Of a DNA stretch of 31,375 nt, positions 8,519 through 16,347 are shown piece by piece. Origin of the DNA: RHKX01 sp035759925 (GTDB lineage Bacteria > Actinomycetota > Thermoleophilia > Solirubrobacterales > 70-9); the NCBI GenBank assembly GCA_035759925.1, contig DASTTY010000060.1:1-31375 (forward strand), read 5' to 3'. The translations under genes were made by a program, and so were the position numbers. Every line of letters starts with the position of its first letter. Position 1 is the stretch's first letter. Under the pieces are notes generated by a model. It saw nothing but the letters and a program-made list of their open reading frames with translations. It searched no databases and was not told the origin of the DNA.

Positions 8519-9169
8519 TCAGCTCTCTTCGACCAGACCCGCCTGGCGCAGCCGCTCCTCCAGCCCGTACGCAGCCACCGCTCCCTCGCGGAGGACCCTC
8601 CACCCTCCCCCCGACTCGATCGCGGACAGGTCAACGACCGTCGACGGGAGGCCGGTCAGCTCGCCACCGTCGATCGCGAGGTCGGCGCCGGCGAGGACGT
8701 CGGGATCGAGGTCGGCGAAGCGCGAGGGAGCCGGCTCGCCGCTGCGGTTGGCGCTGGTCTGGAAGACCGGGCAGGAGGCGCCGGCGAGCGGGCCGGCGAT
8801 CAGGCGGACGCCGAGCCGCTCCGGGTCGGCACGACAGGCGAGCGGGTAGCGGTGCTCGGGGTTGGCGAGGACGAGGGTGAGCGGGCCCGGCAGGAGCGCG
8901 GCGACGGCGGCGCGGCTGCGCTCGCCGAGGCCGACGAGGAGCTCGCGCATCGCCAGCGGCGAGAAGTACATGACCGCCGAGGGCTTGCCGTCGTCGCGGC
9001 CCTTGATCGCGTGGATCCGGGTGATCGCCTCGGCGCGGAGAGGGTCGCAGGCGAGCCCGTAGAGGCCGTCGGCGGGGAAGACGGCGACGTCGCCGGCGAG
9101 CACGCAGCGCTCCAGGGCGGAGCGGGCGGCCGCGGCGCCGTCGCGCTCGATCGAGATCAGATCGGCCAT
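8519..9169 (-). CDS. tsaC: L-threonylcarbamoyladenylate synthase (Sua5/YciO/YrdC family)
   Basis: Makes threonylcarbamoyl-AMP from threonine, bicarbonate and ATP for the t6A37 modification of ANN-decoding tRNAs. The 216-aa product has the YrdC-domain landmarks: FPADGLYGLACD (31-42, usually P-T-D-T-x-Y-G-L), IKGRDDGKPSAVM (55-67, the basic substrate loop), LLPGPLTLVL near 92-101, GVRLIAGP, and TSANRSGEPAP. It lacks the extra Sua5 C-terminal domain. The 1-nt overlap with prmC and nearby prfA match a common actinobacterial and firmicute arrangement of translation-factor genes. Confidence 0.92.
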   Translation of the reverse strand: MADLISIERDGAAAARSALERCVLAGDVAVFPADGLYGLACDPLRAEAITRIHAIKGRDDGKPSAVMYFSPLAMRELLVGLGERSRAAVAALLPGPLTLVLANPEHRYPLACRADPERLGVRLIAGPLAGASCPVFQTSANRSGEPAPSRFADLDPDVLAGADLAIDGGELTGLPSTVVDLSAIESGGGWRVLREGAVAAYGLEERLRQAGLVEES

Positions 9170-10017
9170 CAGCGCCGCCCGACGACGACCCGGTCGATCC
9201 CGGCGAGATCGGCCCGGGTGGCGACGTCCGGATAGCCGGCGGCCGCGACGAGCGCGGCGACGTCCTCCGCCTGCCCGATCCCGACCTCGAGCGCCACGGC
9301 GTCGCAGCGCGGCCCGCTGCCGCCGGGCGCCAGCGCGCCGAGCACCTCACGGATCACCGCCATTCCGTCGGGACCGGCGAACAAGGCCGCTGCCGGCTCC
9401 CAGTCGGCGACGTCGGCCGGCAGGGCCGGGCGGTCACCGTCGGCCACGTAGGGCAGGTTCGCGAGCGCGAGGTCGAATCGCCCAGCCGCCGCGGCCACCG
9501 GACCATGCACGAGCTCGACCCGAGCGGCGAGGCCGAGCGCGGTGGCGTTCTCGCGAGCCAGCGCCAGCGCGCCGGCGTCGATCTCGACGGCGACGACCTC
9601 GGCGCCGGGAAGCTCGTCGGCGACCGCGAGCGCGACGGCGCCGCTGCCGGTCCCGATGTCGAGGACGCGACGCGGGGCGAGGTCGAGCGCGAGCTCGACG
9701 AGCAGCTCGGTCTCGGGCCGCGGGATCAGCGCCCGCCGGTCGGTTCGCAGCTCGATCCGCCGGAAGCCGCGGCGGCCGAAGATGTAGGCAACCGGCTCGT
9801 GGGCGACCCGGCGGCGCACCATCCTGCCGAACTCCCGCGCAGCCGCGGCCGGGACGGGCGCGCCGGGATCGGCGGCGAGCTGCTCGCGGCGGCGCCCGGT
9901 CGCCTCCGCGAGCAGCAGCTCGGCGTCGAGCCGGGGCGTCTCCGACCCCGACGCGGCGATCGCGTCGCGCGCGGCCGCGAGGGCATCGGCGACCGTCGCC
10001 GCCGCCGTCGCGCTCAT
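9169..10017 (-). CDS. prmC: Release factor glutamine methyltransferase
   Basis: SAM-dependent enzyme that methylates the GGQ glutamine of peptide release factors. 282 aa: an N-terminal helical RF-binding domain, the IPRPETELLVELAL motif (98-111), then the Rossmann core with VLDIGTGSGAVALAVA (118-133). The active-site tetrapeptide, normally NPPY, reads NLPY (187-190); Asn187 and Tyr190 are kept while the first proline is replaced. The substrate gene prfA is directly upstream, with a 4-nt overlap. An HemK-like N6-adenine methylase is the alternative, but prfA linkage favours PrmC. Confidence 0.93.
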   Translation of the reverse strand: MSATAAATVADALAAARDAIAASGSETPRLDAELLLAEATGRRREQLAADPGAPVPAAAAREFGRMVRRRVAHEPVAYIFGRRGFRRIELRTDRRALIPRPETELLVELALDLAPRRVLDIGTGSGAVALAVADELPGAEVVAVEIDAGALALARENATALGLAARVELVHGPVAAAAGRFDLALANLPYVADGDRPALPADVADWEPAAALFAGPDGMAVIREVLGALAPGGSGPRCDAVALEVGIGQAEDVAALVAAAGYPDVATRADLAGIDRVVVGRR

Positions 10018-11081
10018 CCCGCCGCGGCCTGAGCCTCGAGCTTGCGGCGCTTCTCCTCCGCCGCGAGGGCGTCGGTGAACTCGCGCAGGTCACCTCCGAG
10101 GATCTCGTCGAGGGCGTGGCTGGTCAGCTTGATCCGGTGGTCGGTGACCCGTCCCTGCGGGAAGTTGTAGGTCCGGACCTTCTCGGAGCGCTCGCCGGTA
10201 CCGACCTGCGAGCGCCGCTCGGCGGAGATCTCGGCCTGCTGGTCGGCGAGCGCCTTCTCGAGCAGCCTGGCGCGGAGCACGCGCATCGCCTTCTCGCGGT
10301 TCTGAAGCTGCGACTTCTCGTCCTGCATCGAGACGACGATCCCGCTCGGCCCATGCGTGATCCGGACCGCCGAGTCGGTCGTGTTGACCGACTGACCGCC
10401 CGGTCCCGAGGAGCGGTAGACGTCGACCTGGAGGTCGTTGGAGTCGATCTCGACGTCGACGTCCTCGGCCTCAGGCAACACCGCGACGGTCGCCGTGGAG
10501 GTGTGGATCCGGCCCTGCGACTCGGTCTTCGGGACGCGCTGGACCCGGTGGGTGCCGCCCTCGTACTTGAAGATCGAATAGGCGCCCTCGCCCTTGACCG
10601 CGAACGTCACCTCCTTGAAGCCGCCGACCTCGGCCGGGCTCTGCGAGATCCCTTCGGTCGCGAAGCCGCGCTCCTCGGCATAGCGGGTCAGCATCTTGTG
10701 GAGGTCGCCGGCGAACAGGGCCGCCTCGTCGCCGCCGGCGCCGGCGCGGATCTCGACGAGCACGTTCTTGTCGTCGTTGGGGTCGCGCTCGACCATCGCC
10801 AGGCGGATCTCCTCGGCGAGCTCCTCGAGCTGGGCGGGCGCCTCTGCGACGACCCGGCTGAGCTCGTCGTCGTCGTCGTCGGCGAGCAGCTCGCGAGCGC
10901 CCTCGAGGTCGTCGTTGAGCGTCCGCCAGCGCGCCGCCAGCCGGTGGGCGGGCTCGAGCTCGCGGTACTCGCGGCCGACGTCGGCATAGCGCTCGCGGTC
11001 GGCGATCACGTCGGGGTCCGACATCTCGCGCTCGAGGTCGGCGAATCGCTCCTCGATCTGGTTGACGAGCTGCTCGATCAC
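10014..11081 (-). CDS. prfA: Peptide chain release factor 1
   Basis: Class-I release factor reading UAA and UAG. Of 355 aa, the codon-recognition tripeptide is PKT (184-186, in QRVPKTESQGRIHTS), of the P-x-T type that separates RF1 from RF2. The peptidyl-hydrolysis GGQ is at 228-230 in SSGPGGQSVNTTDSA. GTG at 11079-11081 gives the usual RF1 N-terminus (VIEQLVNQIEERFADLEREMSDPDVI, here split by numbering 1-26); a longer reading frame upstream is low-complexity and rejected. There is no good Shine-Dalgarno sequence; a long hairpin element begins 2 nt upstream of the start codon. Confidence 0.95.
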   Translation of the reverse strand: MIEQLVNQIEERFADLEREMSDPDVIADRERYADVGREYRELEPAHRLAARWRTLNDDLEGARELLADDDDDELSRVVAEAPAQLEELAEEIRLAMVERDPNDDKNVLVEIRAGAGGDEAALFAGDLHKMLTRYAEERGFATEGISQSPAEVGGFKEVTFAVKGEGAYSIFKYEGGTHRVQRVPKTESQGRIHTSTATVAVLPEAEDVDVEIDSNDLQVDVYRSSGPGGQSVNTTDSAVRITHGPSGIVVSMQDEKSQLQNREKAMRVLRARLLEKALADQQAEISAERRSQVGTGERSEKVRTYNFPQGRVTDHRIKLTSHALDEILGGDLREFTDALAAEEKRRKLEAQAAAG

Positions 11082-11082
11082 G

Positions 11083-11247
11083 GGATGACCGGTTCCGAAT
11101 CCGCGCGTGCCCGGGGATTCGCTCGGCCAAGCAGATCGAGGACGCAGGAGGCGAAGCGGCCTGGAAGGCCGTGAGCCGACGAGGACGAAGAGCTGCGCAG
11201 CGCCGAGCGGATCATCCGGGTGCGTGGGGGTTCGGGATCGGTCATCC
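11083..11247. repeat. Long hairpin element 1 (CDF-prfA gap)
   Basis: The left arm 11083-11128 pairs with the right arm 11201-11247 along about 46 bp (roughly 37 identities, one single-base bulge). Outer ends are GGATGACC and GGTCATCC. A small hairpin, CGGCC-TGGAA-GGCCG (11157-11171), sits at the tip. The right arm covers the stop codon of the CDF gene (11242-11244), and the left arm ends 2 nt before the prfA GTG. Eight of the nine substitutions between arms are transitions, all giving G-U pairs in plus-strand RNA; the ninth is G-G. Related to the element at 21655-21829. Confidence 0.75.
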
Positions 11248-12177
11248 GTCGGATTCTGAAGCGACCTCGACCTGGAGGAGCTCGTCGGGGCGGCGATGCT
11301 CGACCTGCAGCGTCGTGTGGTCGATCGCGAAGCGCTCGTGGATCGCGTGCTCGATCGCCAGCCGGGCGGCGTGACAGTCGTCCTCGGTTCCGACGAGGAC
11401 GTGGGCTGACAGGGCAGGAAATCCCGACGTGACCTCCCAGACGTGGAGATCGTGGACCTCGACGACACCGGGGACGGCCGCCATCGCGCGCCCGATCGCG
11501 TCGGGATCGACCCCCCGCGGGGCCGCCTCGAGGAAGACCCGGCCGGACTCGACGAGCAGCGACCAGGCGGCGCGGAGCATGATCGCGGCGACGATCAGCG
11601 ATGCGATCCCGTCCGCCTGGTCGAACCCGGTGATGACGATGACGAGTCCGGCGATCGCCGTGAAGACGAATGCCGCGAGGTCGGTGAGGATGTGCTGGAA
11701 GGCGCCCTCGACATTGAGCGAGCTGCGGTTCGCCTTCGAGAGCGTCCAGGTGGCGAGCAGGTTGACGACGATGCCGAGCATCGCGACCACGAAGACGACG
11801 CCGCCCTCGACCGCCGGCGGGTCGATGAGGCGGCGGATTCCCTCGAAGACGATCAGCAGGCCGAGGACGAGCAGCGTCGCCCCGTTGAACTGAGCGCTGA
11901 GGATCCCGGCCCGCTTCCAGCCGAACGTCAGCGCCCCGCCGGCCGGGCGGCGGGCGAGCCGGATCGCGACCAGCGCGAGGGCGAGGGCGCCGGCGTCGGT
12001 GAGCATGTGCGCCGCGTCGGAGAGCAGCGCCAGCGAGTTCGCGAGGATGCCGACGACGACCTCGACGGCCATGAAGCCGACGATCAGCGCGAGCGCGATC
12101 CTCAGCTTGCCGCGATCGGCGTCGGCGGAGACGTCGTGAGCGTGGCCGGCGTGGCCGTGATCGTGCTGGTGGGCCAC
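11242..12177 (-). CDS. Cation diffusion facilitator (CzcD-type metal efflux)
   Basis: Proton-driven exporter of Zn2+/Co2+/Cd2+-type ions in the cytoplasmic membrane. 311 aa with six membrane helices. The N-terminus is His-rich (MAHQHDHGHAGHAHD), as in the CzcD/ZnT group. Metal-site pairs are H57/D61 in SDAAHMLTDAG and H162/D166 in FQHILTDLAAF. The cytoplasmic C-terminal domain contains VPGVVEVHDLHVWEVTSG. GTG start at 12175-12177, 10 nt after the DUF1385 stop. Metal specificity cannot be fixed from sequence; the H/D pairs favour zinc. Confidence 0.92.
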   Translation of the reverse strand: MAHQHDHGHAGHAHDVSADADRGKLRIALALIVGFMAVEVVVGILANSLALLSDAAHMLTDAGALALALVAIRLARRPAGGALTFGWKRAGILSAQFNGATLLVLGLLIVFEGIRRLIDPPAVEGGVVFVVAMLGIVVNLLATWTLSKANRSSLNVEGAFQHILTDLAAFVFTAIAGLVIVITGFDQADGIASLIVAAIMLRAAWSLLVESGRVFLEAAPRGVDPDAIGRAMAAVPGVVEVHDLHVWEVTSGFPALSAHVLVGTEDDCHAARLAIEHAIHERFAIDHTTLQVEHRRPDELLQVEVASESDG

Positions 12178-12187
12178 CCGGGGGAGG

Positions 12188-13150
12188 CTACGCGACTATC
12201 TCGATCGGGCTCTCCCGCCGCTCGAGGTCTGAACCCTCGACGGCGAGGACCTCCTCGAGGGAGGCGATCGCGACCGCGAGCTGGTCGTGGTCGGGCTCGC
12301 GGGTCGTCAGGTTCTGGAGCATCAGCCCCGGCCACATCAGCGTCCGCACCCATGCCCTGCGGCGATTTCGGCCCGCCCACTTGATGACCTCGTAGGAGAG
12401 CCCGGCGATCAGCGGGATGCCGAGGACCCGGGAGAGGACCAGCCAGTACCACTCGGGCAGCCCGAGCGGTGCGAAGACGAAGATCGCCAAGACCATCACG
12501 ATCAGCAGGAAGCTGGTGCCGCAGCGGGGATGGAGGCGCGAGTAGCGGGCTGCCCGGGCCGGGCTGAGCTCGTCGCCGGCTTCGAAGCAGGAGATCGTCT
12601 TGTGCTCGGCGCCGTGGTACTCGAAGACGCGCCGGAGGTCGGGAAGGCGGCTGATCGCGGCGATGTAGCCGATGAAGATCGCAGTCCTGACGACCCCTTC
12701 GACCAGCCAGAAGAGGACGGCGGAACCGAGCTGCTCCTTGATCAGGCTGGTCAGCCCGACCGGGATGACGAAGAAGAGCCCGACCGCGAGGGCCAGCGAG
12801 AGCGCGACGGTCAGGCCCCAGGTGAAGCCGCCGATCGGCTCCTCGTCCTCGTCCATCTGCGCGTTCGCGGAGAACGCGAGCGCCCGGAAGCCGATCTTCA
12901 GCGACTCGGCGAGGGCGACGACGCCGCGGACCACGGGGATCCGCAGGATCCGGTGCCGCCTCGCCCACGAGACGACCGGCTCGGAGGTGATCTCGATCTC
13001 GCCGTCGGGGGTGCGGACGGCGGCGGCCCAGGTCGAGACGCCGCGCATCATCACCCCCTCGAGGATCGCCTGACCGCCGACCGGCGCGTCGCGCGAGGCG
13101 ACCGGCTTGCCGTCCGGCATCGGCGTGGCCGCTTCGTGTAGGTCACTCAC
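12188..13150 (-). CDS. DUF1385 (YqhQ-like) membrane protein
   Basis: A 320-aa protein of the DUF1385 family, function unknown. Seen: VGGQAILEGVMMRG (24-37), the family signature; FEYHGAEHKTISCFEAG in the middle; SRLHPRCGTSFLLIVMV just before the last membrane helices. About four or five hydrophobic segments. GTG start at 13148-13150. The gene stands between rpmE and prfA, where this family is often found, suggesting a conserved but undefined housekeeping role. Confidence 0.85.
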   Translation of the reverse strand: MSDLHEAATPMPDGKPVASRDAPVGGQAILEGVMMRGVSTWAAAVRTPDGEIEITSEPVVSWARRHRILRIPVVRGVVALAESLKIGFRALAFSANAQMDEDEEPIGGFTWGLTVALSLALAVGLFFVIPVGLTSLIKEQLGSAVLFWLVEGVVRTAIFIGYIAAISRLPDLRRVFEYHGAEHKTISCFEAGDELSPARAARYSRLHPRCGTSFLLIVMVLAIFVFAPLGLPEWYWLVLSRVLGIPLIAGLSYEVIKWAGRNRRRAWVRTLMWPGLMLQNLTTREPDHDQLAVAIASLEEVLAVEGSDLERRESPIEIVA

Positions 13151-13178
13151 GATCGGCCGCGCCGCGACGCGGAAGGGG

Positions 13179-13382
13179 TCAGGACTTCTTGGCCGCGCGG
13201 CGGCGGAAGCGCTCGACGCGGCCGCCGGTGTCGACCAGCTTCTGCTTGCCCGTGTAGAAGGGGTGGCATTCGGAGCAGATCTCGACGTGGATCTCAGGCT
13301 TGGTGGAGCGGGTGTAGAACTCGTTGCCGCACGCGCAGCGGACGTGCGAGAGGCCGTATTCGGGATGTATCTCGGTCTTCAT
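13179..13382 (-). CDS. rpmE: 50S ribosomal protein L31 (zinc-binding form)
   Basis: The 67-aa product starts MKTEIHPEYGLSHVRCACGN and carries all four zinc cysteines: C16, C18, C36 and C39 (ICSECHPFYTGKQK). It is therefore the C+ form that is replaced by a cysteine-free paralogue under zinc limitation in other bacteria. The ATG at 13380-13382 is used; a longer frame upstream crosses the divergent small gene and is a shadow. It starts the long minus-strand block, with DUF1385 28 nt downstream. Confidence 0.96.
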   Translation of the reverse strand: MKTEIHPEYGLSHVRCACGNEFYTRSTKPEIHVEICSECHPFYTGKQKLVDTGGRVERFRRRAAKKS

Positions 13383-13390
13383 CGTCACCG

Positions 13391-13396
13391 AGTTTA
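13391..13396 (-). promoter_or_regulatory. -10 box of rpmE
   Basis: Minus-strand TAAACT, 8 nt before the rpmE ATG, in the 54-nt divergent region. The spacing suggests a leaderless or nearly leaderless message. Confidence 0.45.
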
Positions 13397-13423
13397 GAGA
13401 TGGTGTGAAGGGCGGCAGCGGTC

Positions 13424-13429
13424 TAGGCT
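13424..13429 (+). promoter_or_regulatory. Leaderless-type -10 box of the 69-aa protein gene
   Basis: TAGGCT followed by 7 nt and the ATG at 13437. This spacing, shared with rpiB, the response regulator and the USP gene, decides for the second of two nearby ATGs. Confidence 0.45.
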
Positions 13430-13436
13430 CATGTCC

Positions 13437-13646
13437 ATGAGCGAGAACGAGGCGGCGCACGGGTTCAAGGAGGGCGACGAGGTCTGGGTCGAGGACGGCG
13501 ACGGACGCCGCCACCCCGGCATCTTCGTCGGCGACAACGAGAGCGCCGGCTGGTTCGGGGGCGGGCCCAGCGCCTACGTCGTCCATCCCGAGGCCCACCA
13601 GGCCGAGGTCGTCTCGATCTTCCGGATCACGCCCCGGAACCCCTAG
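13437..13646 (+). CDS. Small unknown protein, 69 aa
   Basis: Product begins MSENEAAHGFKEGDEVWVEDGDGRRHPGIFVG and ends FRITPRNP. It looks like a small beta-barrel (KEGDEVWV...PGIFVG... AYVVHPE...AEVVSIFRI), loosely SH3-like, but I recognise no family. Codon use agrees with neighbouring genes. An ATG two codons upstream (13431) is possible; the second is preferred because of the -10 spacing. The gene ends 14 nt before the alcohol dehydrogenase start, so the two are probably cotranscribed. Confidence 0.6.
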   Translation: MSENEAAHGFKEGDEVWVEDGDGRRHPGIFVGDNESAGWFGGGPSAYVVHPEAHQAEVVSIFRITPRNP

Positions 13647-13660
13647 AACGGTCCCGGGCG

Positions 13661-14623
13661 ATGCGAGCGATGGTCTTCGACGCGCCCGGGCAGCCGCTGC
13701 GAGCGGCCGAGATCGCGGAGCCGGAGGCCGGTCCGGGCCAGCTGCTGCTCGAGGTCAGGGCCTGCGGGGTCTGCCGCACCGACCTCCACCTGCTCGACGG
13801 CGAGGTCGCGATCGCCGAGCCGCCGCGCGTGCTCGGCCACCAGATCGTCGCCACCGTCGTCGGCGACGGCAGGCGCGTCGGGGTACCGTGGCTCGGCTGG
13901 ACCTGCGGAGAGTGCGTCTACTGCCTGTCGGGCCGCGAGAACCTCTGCCCGCGGGCCCGGTTCACGGGCCGTGACATCGATGGCGGCTTCGCCGAGTACA
14001 CGGTCGCCGACGAGCGCTTCTGCTTCCCGGTCCCCGCCAGCTACCCCGACGAGCAGGCCGCGCCGCTGCTCTGCGCCGGCCTGATCGGCTACCGGGCCCT
14101 GACGATGTGCGGGGACGCGCAGCGGATCGGCTTCTACGGATTCGGCGCCGCCGCCCACATCCTCACCCAGGTCGCGATCGCCGACGGCCGCGAGGTGTTC
14201 GCGTTCACCCGCGCCGGTGACGACGCCGCGCAGCGGTTCGCGCGCGAGCTCGGAGCCGTATGGGCCGGCTCCTCGGAGGAGCAGCCACCCGAGCAGCTCG
14301 ACGCAGCGATCATCTTCGCGCCGGTCGGAGCGCTCGTTCCGGCCGCCCTCGCCGCGGTCGCTCCGGGCGGGACCGTCGTCTGCGGCGGGATCCACATGAG
14401 CGACATCCCGTCCTTCTCCTACGAGCTGCTCTGGGGCGAGCGCACGGTCCGCTCGGTGGCCAACCTGACCCGCGCCGACGGCGAGGCGCTGCTCGCGCTG
14501 GCACCACGGGTGCCGGTGGAGACGGCGGTGTCCACCTACGCGCTCGAGGCGGTCGACGACGCCCTTGCCGACCTCCGCGCCGGTCGCTTCGTCGGCGCCG
14601 CCGTGATCGTGCCCGGCGAGTAG
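13661..14623 (+). CDS. Zinc-dependent alcohol dehydrogenase (MDR family)
   Basis: Medium-chain dehydrogenase of 320 aa, a little shorter than the usual 340-350. N-terminal GroES-like domain with catalytic-zinc ligands Cys38 (GVCRTD) and His60 (LGHQ, usually GHE). The structural-zinc cysteines C82, C85, C88 and C96 are in CGECVYCLSGRENLC. The nucleotide site reads IGFYGFGAAAH, a GxGxxA form. Overall it resembles the mycobacterial AdhA group of zinc-binding dehydrogenases. The substrate is unknown; a primary alcohol or aldehyde is likely. ATG at 13661; a second in-frame ATG three codons later is possible. Confidence 0.9.
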   Translation: MRAMVFDAPGQPLRAAEIAEPEAGPGQLLLEVRACGVCRTDLHLLDGEVAIAEPPRVLGHQIVATVVGDGRRVGVPWLGWTCGECVYCLSGRENLCPRARFTGRDIDGGFAEYTVADERFCFPVPASYPDEQAAPLLCAGLIGYRALTMCGDAQRIGFYGFGAAAHILTQVAIADGREVFAFTRAGDDAAQRFARELGAVWAGSSEEQPPEQLDAAIIFAPVGALVPAALAAVAPGGTVVCGGIHMSDIPSFSYELLWGERTVRSVANLTRADGEALLALAPRVPVETAVSTYALEAVDDALADLRAGRFVGAAVIVPGE

Positions 14624-14631
14624 GGCGGAAG

Positions 14632-14637
14632 TAAGCT
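14632..14637 (+). promoter_or_regulatory. Leaderless-type -10 box of the response regulator
   Basis: TAAGCT followed by 7 nt and the GTG at 14645. It lies in the 21-nt gap after the dehydrogenase, so the regulator may have its own promoter. Confidence 0.4.
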
Positions 14638-14644
14638 GTCGCCG

Positions 14645-15301
14645 GTGCCACCCGCCGCTGAGACCGACGAGAAGATCACGATCGTCCTCGCCGACGACCA
14701 CGAGCTCGTTCGGGCCGGGATCCGCAAGATCCTCGAAGACGAGGCAGGCTTCGAGGTCGTCGCCGAAGCCGGCGATGCCGAGGCCGCGGCCCGCTATGTG
14801 CTCGGCCACAAGCCGTCGGTCCTGGTCCTCGATCTGAGCATGCCCGGGCTGCCGAGCCTCGAAGCGCTGCCGAAGGTGTTCGAGGCGTCGCCGGACACCA
14901 AGGTCGTCGTGCTGACGATGCAGAACGAGCCGGCGTTCGCACGCACGTCCCTGCAGGGGGGCGCGAAGGGATACGTGATCAAGCACTCAGCCGCCAGTGA
15001 GCTCGTCACCGCGATCCACGCGGTCGTCGCCGGCGGGACCTACATCAACCCGGAGCTGGGCGCCCGGCTCGCCGCCGAGCCGGACAAGCCCGAGGGACCA
15101 CCCGACGAGCTGACCCCGCGCGAGGTCGAGGTCCTCGGACTGCTCGCGCTCGGCTACGTCAATCCGGAGATCGCCGAGAAGCTGGTCCTCAGCGTCCGCA
15201 CCGTGGAGACGCACCGGGCGAACATCCAGCGCAAGACCGGGCTCTCGACCCGGGCCGAGCTGATCGCCTACGCGATCGACAACGAGCTCGTCGAGCGCTG
15301 A
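14645..15301 (+). CDS. NarL/LuxR-type response regulator
   Basis: Two-component transcription regulator of 218 aa. Receiver: acidic pair D17/D18 in LADDHELVRAG, phospho-acceptor D63 in LVLDLSMPG, Lys113 in GYVIKHS. The C-terminal LuxR helix-turn-helix is LTPREVEVLGLLALGY, then NPEIAEKLVLSVRTVETH and RANIQRKTGL. GTG at 14645 is supported by the upstream -10 box. The likely partner is the DosS-like kinase at 16348-18030, the only histidine kinase in the window. Its type (HisKA_3) is the kind that pairs with NarL regulators; a decayed gene lies between them. Confidence 0.92.
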   Translation: MPPAAETDEKITIVLADDHELVRAGIRKILEDEAGFEVVAEAGDAEAAARYVLGHKPSVLVLDLSMPGLPSLEALPKVFEASPDTKVVVLTMQNEPAFARTSLQGGAKGYVIKHSAASELVTAIHAVVAGGTYINPELGARLAAEPDKPEGPPDELTPREVEVLGLLALGYVNPEIAEKLVLSVRTVETHRANIQRKTGLSTRAELIAYAIDNELVER

Positions 15302-15309
15302 AGCTCGAC

Positions 15310-15323
15310 CGCCCTCCCGGGCG
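15310..15323. terminator. Small GC hairpin between convergent genes
   Basis: CGCCC-TCCC-GGGCG in the 55-nt gap between the response-regulator stop and the end of the DUF4143 remnant. There is no T-run, so it is a weak candidate for a shared terminator. Confidence 0.3.
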
Positions 15324-15356
15324 ACTGCGCCTCACGTCAGCGATAGCGCGCGAGGG

Positions 15357-16273
15357 CTAAGGGCCGAGTAGGACTGCCGGTACGACGGCGATGCCGTCCT
15401 TGCGTCGGTAAGCGTCGGTGCCGGTCGTGATGACGACCGAGTCGATGAGGTCGTCACCGAGCCGGCCGGCGAGCCATTTGAGGTGTTTCATGTCCCGGTT
15501 CTCGGCGGTGCTCGCCAACTTGACCTCGAACGCGACCACCTTCCCGTCTGCACGCTCGACGATGAGATCGATTTCGTGGCGGCCGCCGCGCGTGCGCAGG
15601 TGCCCGACGTGAGCCTCAGCCCCCTGGGCATACACCCGCACCGAAAGCGTGACGAGGGACTCGAAGAGCGCTCCGAGGAGTGTCCCGTCGCGCGGAATGA
15701 CCGGGCCGGGCGAGTCACCCTTGAGGAGCCCCTCCTTCGTGGCACCGAGGAGTTGCGCTGCGAGTGCCGGGTCAGCGAGGTGATGCTTGTGCGGGAGCGC
15801 GAGCTGCGCGATGAGGTTGCGCGAGGGCTGCCATGCCGGCAGGTCGTCGAGGACGAACAGCCGCTCAAGGACGTCACGGTAGGTCTGCGCGGTGACCTTC
15901 GCCGGCTTGTTCTCCTCGCGTCCAGAGGCGGCGTCGCGCACCTTCTCGAACGAGGTCGAAGTCGCGGTCGCGGTCGCATATGCCGTCATCCACCGCCGCA
16001 GGAGCGCCGGGTTGCGAACCTGATGGCCGAGCTCGGGGAAGTCACGGTCGACGATGCGGTCGAGGTAGCTCGAGATCTGGGTGCGCAGCGCGCGCCCACT
16101 CAGGTGGCGGAGCCCCGGGAAGCCGGACCGCAGAATCTCGTCGGTGTAGCCCTCCAGCCTCATCTTGGTCCGGCCCTGGATGGCTCCGGCCGTCCCGCTC
16201 AGAAGCTTCGTGAGGCTTACGGTTGGTGGAGCTGGCTCAGCAGCTCATCGAGTTCGTCGTCGAAGATGCGGCG
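15357..16273 (-). pseudogene. Decayed AAA_14/DUF4143 ATPase gene; ATPase core deleted
   Basis: The main open stretch (16163-15357, 268 aa from the first ATG) matches the C-terminal part of P-loop ATPases with a DUF4143 domain. It has YTDEILRSGFPGLRHLSGRA, the SYLDRIVDRDF segment, and a PD-(D/E)xK-like patch GGRHEIDLIVERADGK followed by FEVK. Homology continues upstream of that ATG (VSLTKLLSGTAGAIQGRTK) to about 16220. It then jumps directly, in another frame, to RRIFDDELDELLSQL (16273-16217), which resembles the extreme N-terminus of the same family. The Walker A/B ATPase domain between them is absent, a stop precedes the N-terminal piece, and no intact start remains. An expressed nuclease-like fragment cannot be excluded. 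Confidence 0.75.
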
Positions 16274-16276
16274 CTA

Positions 16277-16340
16277 ACCATCCGTGCAGCTCTTAGTAGA
16301 CCATCCATGCGGATCTTAGTAGAGCATTCGTGCAGGATTG
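16277..16340. repeat. 23-bp tandem direct repeats before the decayed ATPase gene
   Basis: Copy 1 (16277-16299) and copy 2 (16300-16322) are identical at 20 of 23 positions, sharing ACCATCC, TGC and TCTTAGTAG. A third, partial copy (16323-16339) keeps CAT-CGTGCAGGAT. They abut what remains of the ATPase N-terminus on the minus strand and follow the kinase stop codon (16348). Spacing near two helical turns suggests an old operator array for the ATPase gene. Confidence 0.75.
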
Positions 16341-16347
16341 GGGAAAT

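Noticed and set aside
11100..11230. tRNA gene or insertion sequence inside the prfA hairpin element
   Set aside because: No cloverleaf, no CCA or T-loop motif, no transposase ORF; only nested stems.
10014..11468. 484-codon version of prfA
   Set aside because: The extra 129 N-terminal residues are low-complexity, read through the hairpin element and overlap the CDF gene.
16277..16340. CRISPR array
   Set aside because: Repeats are directly tandem with no spacers, and there are no cas genes.
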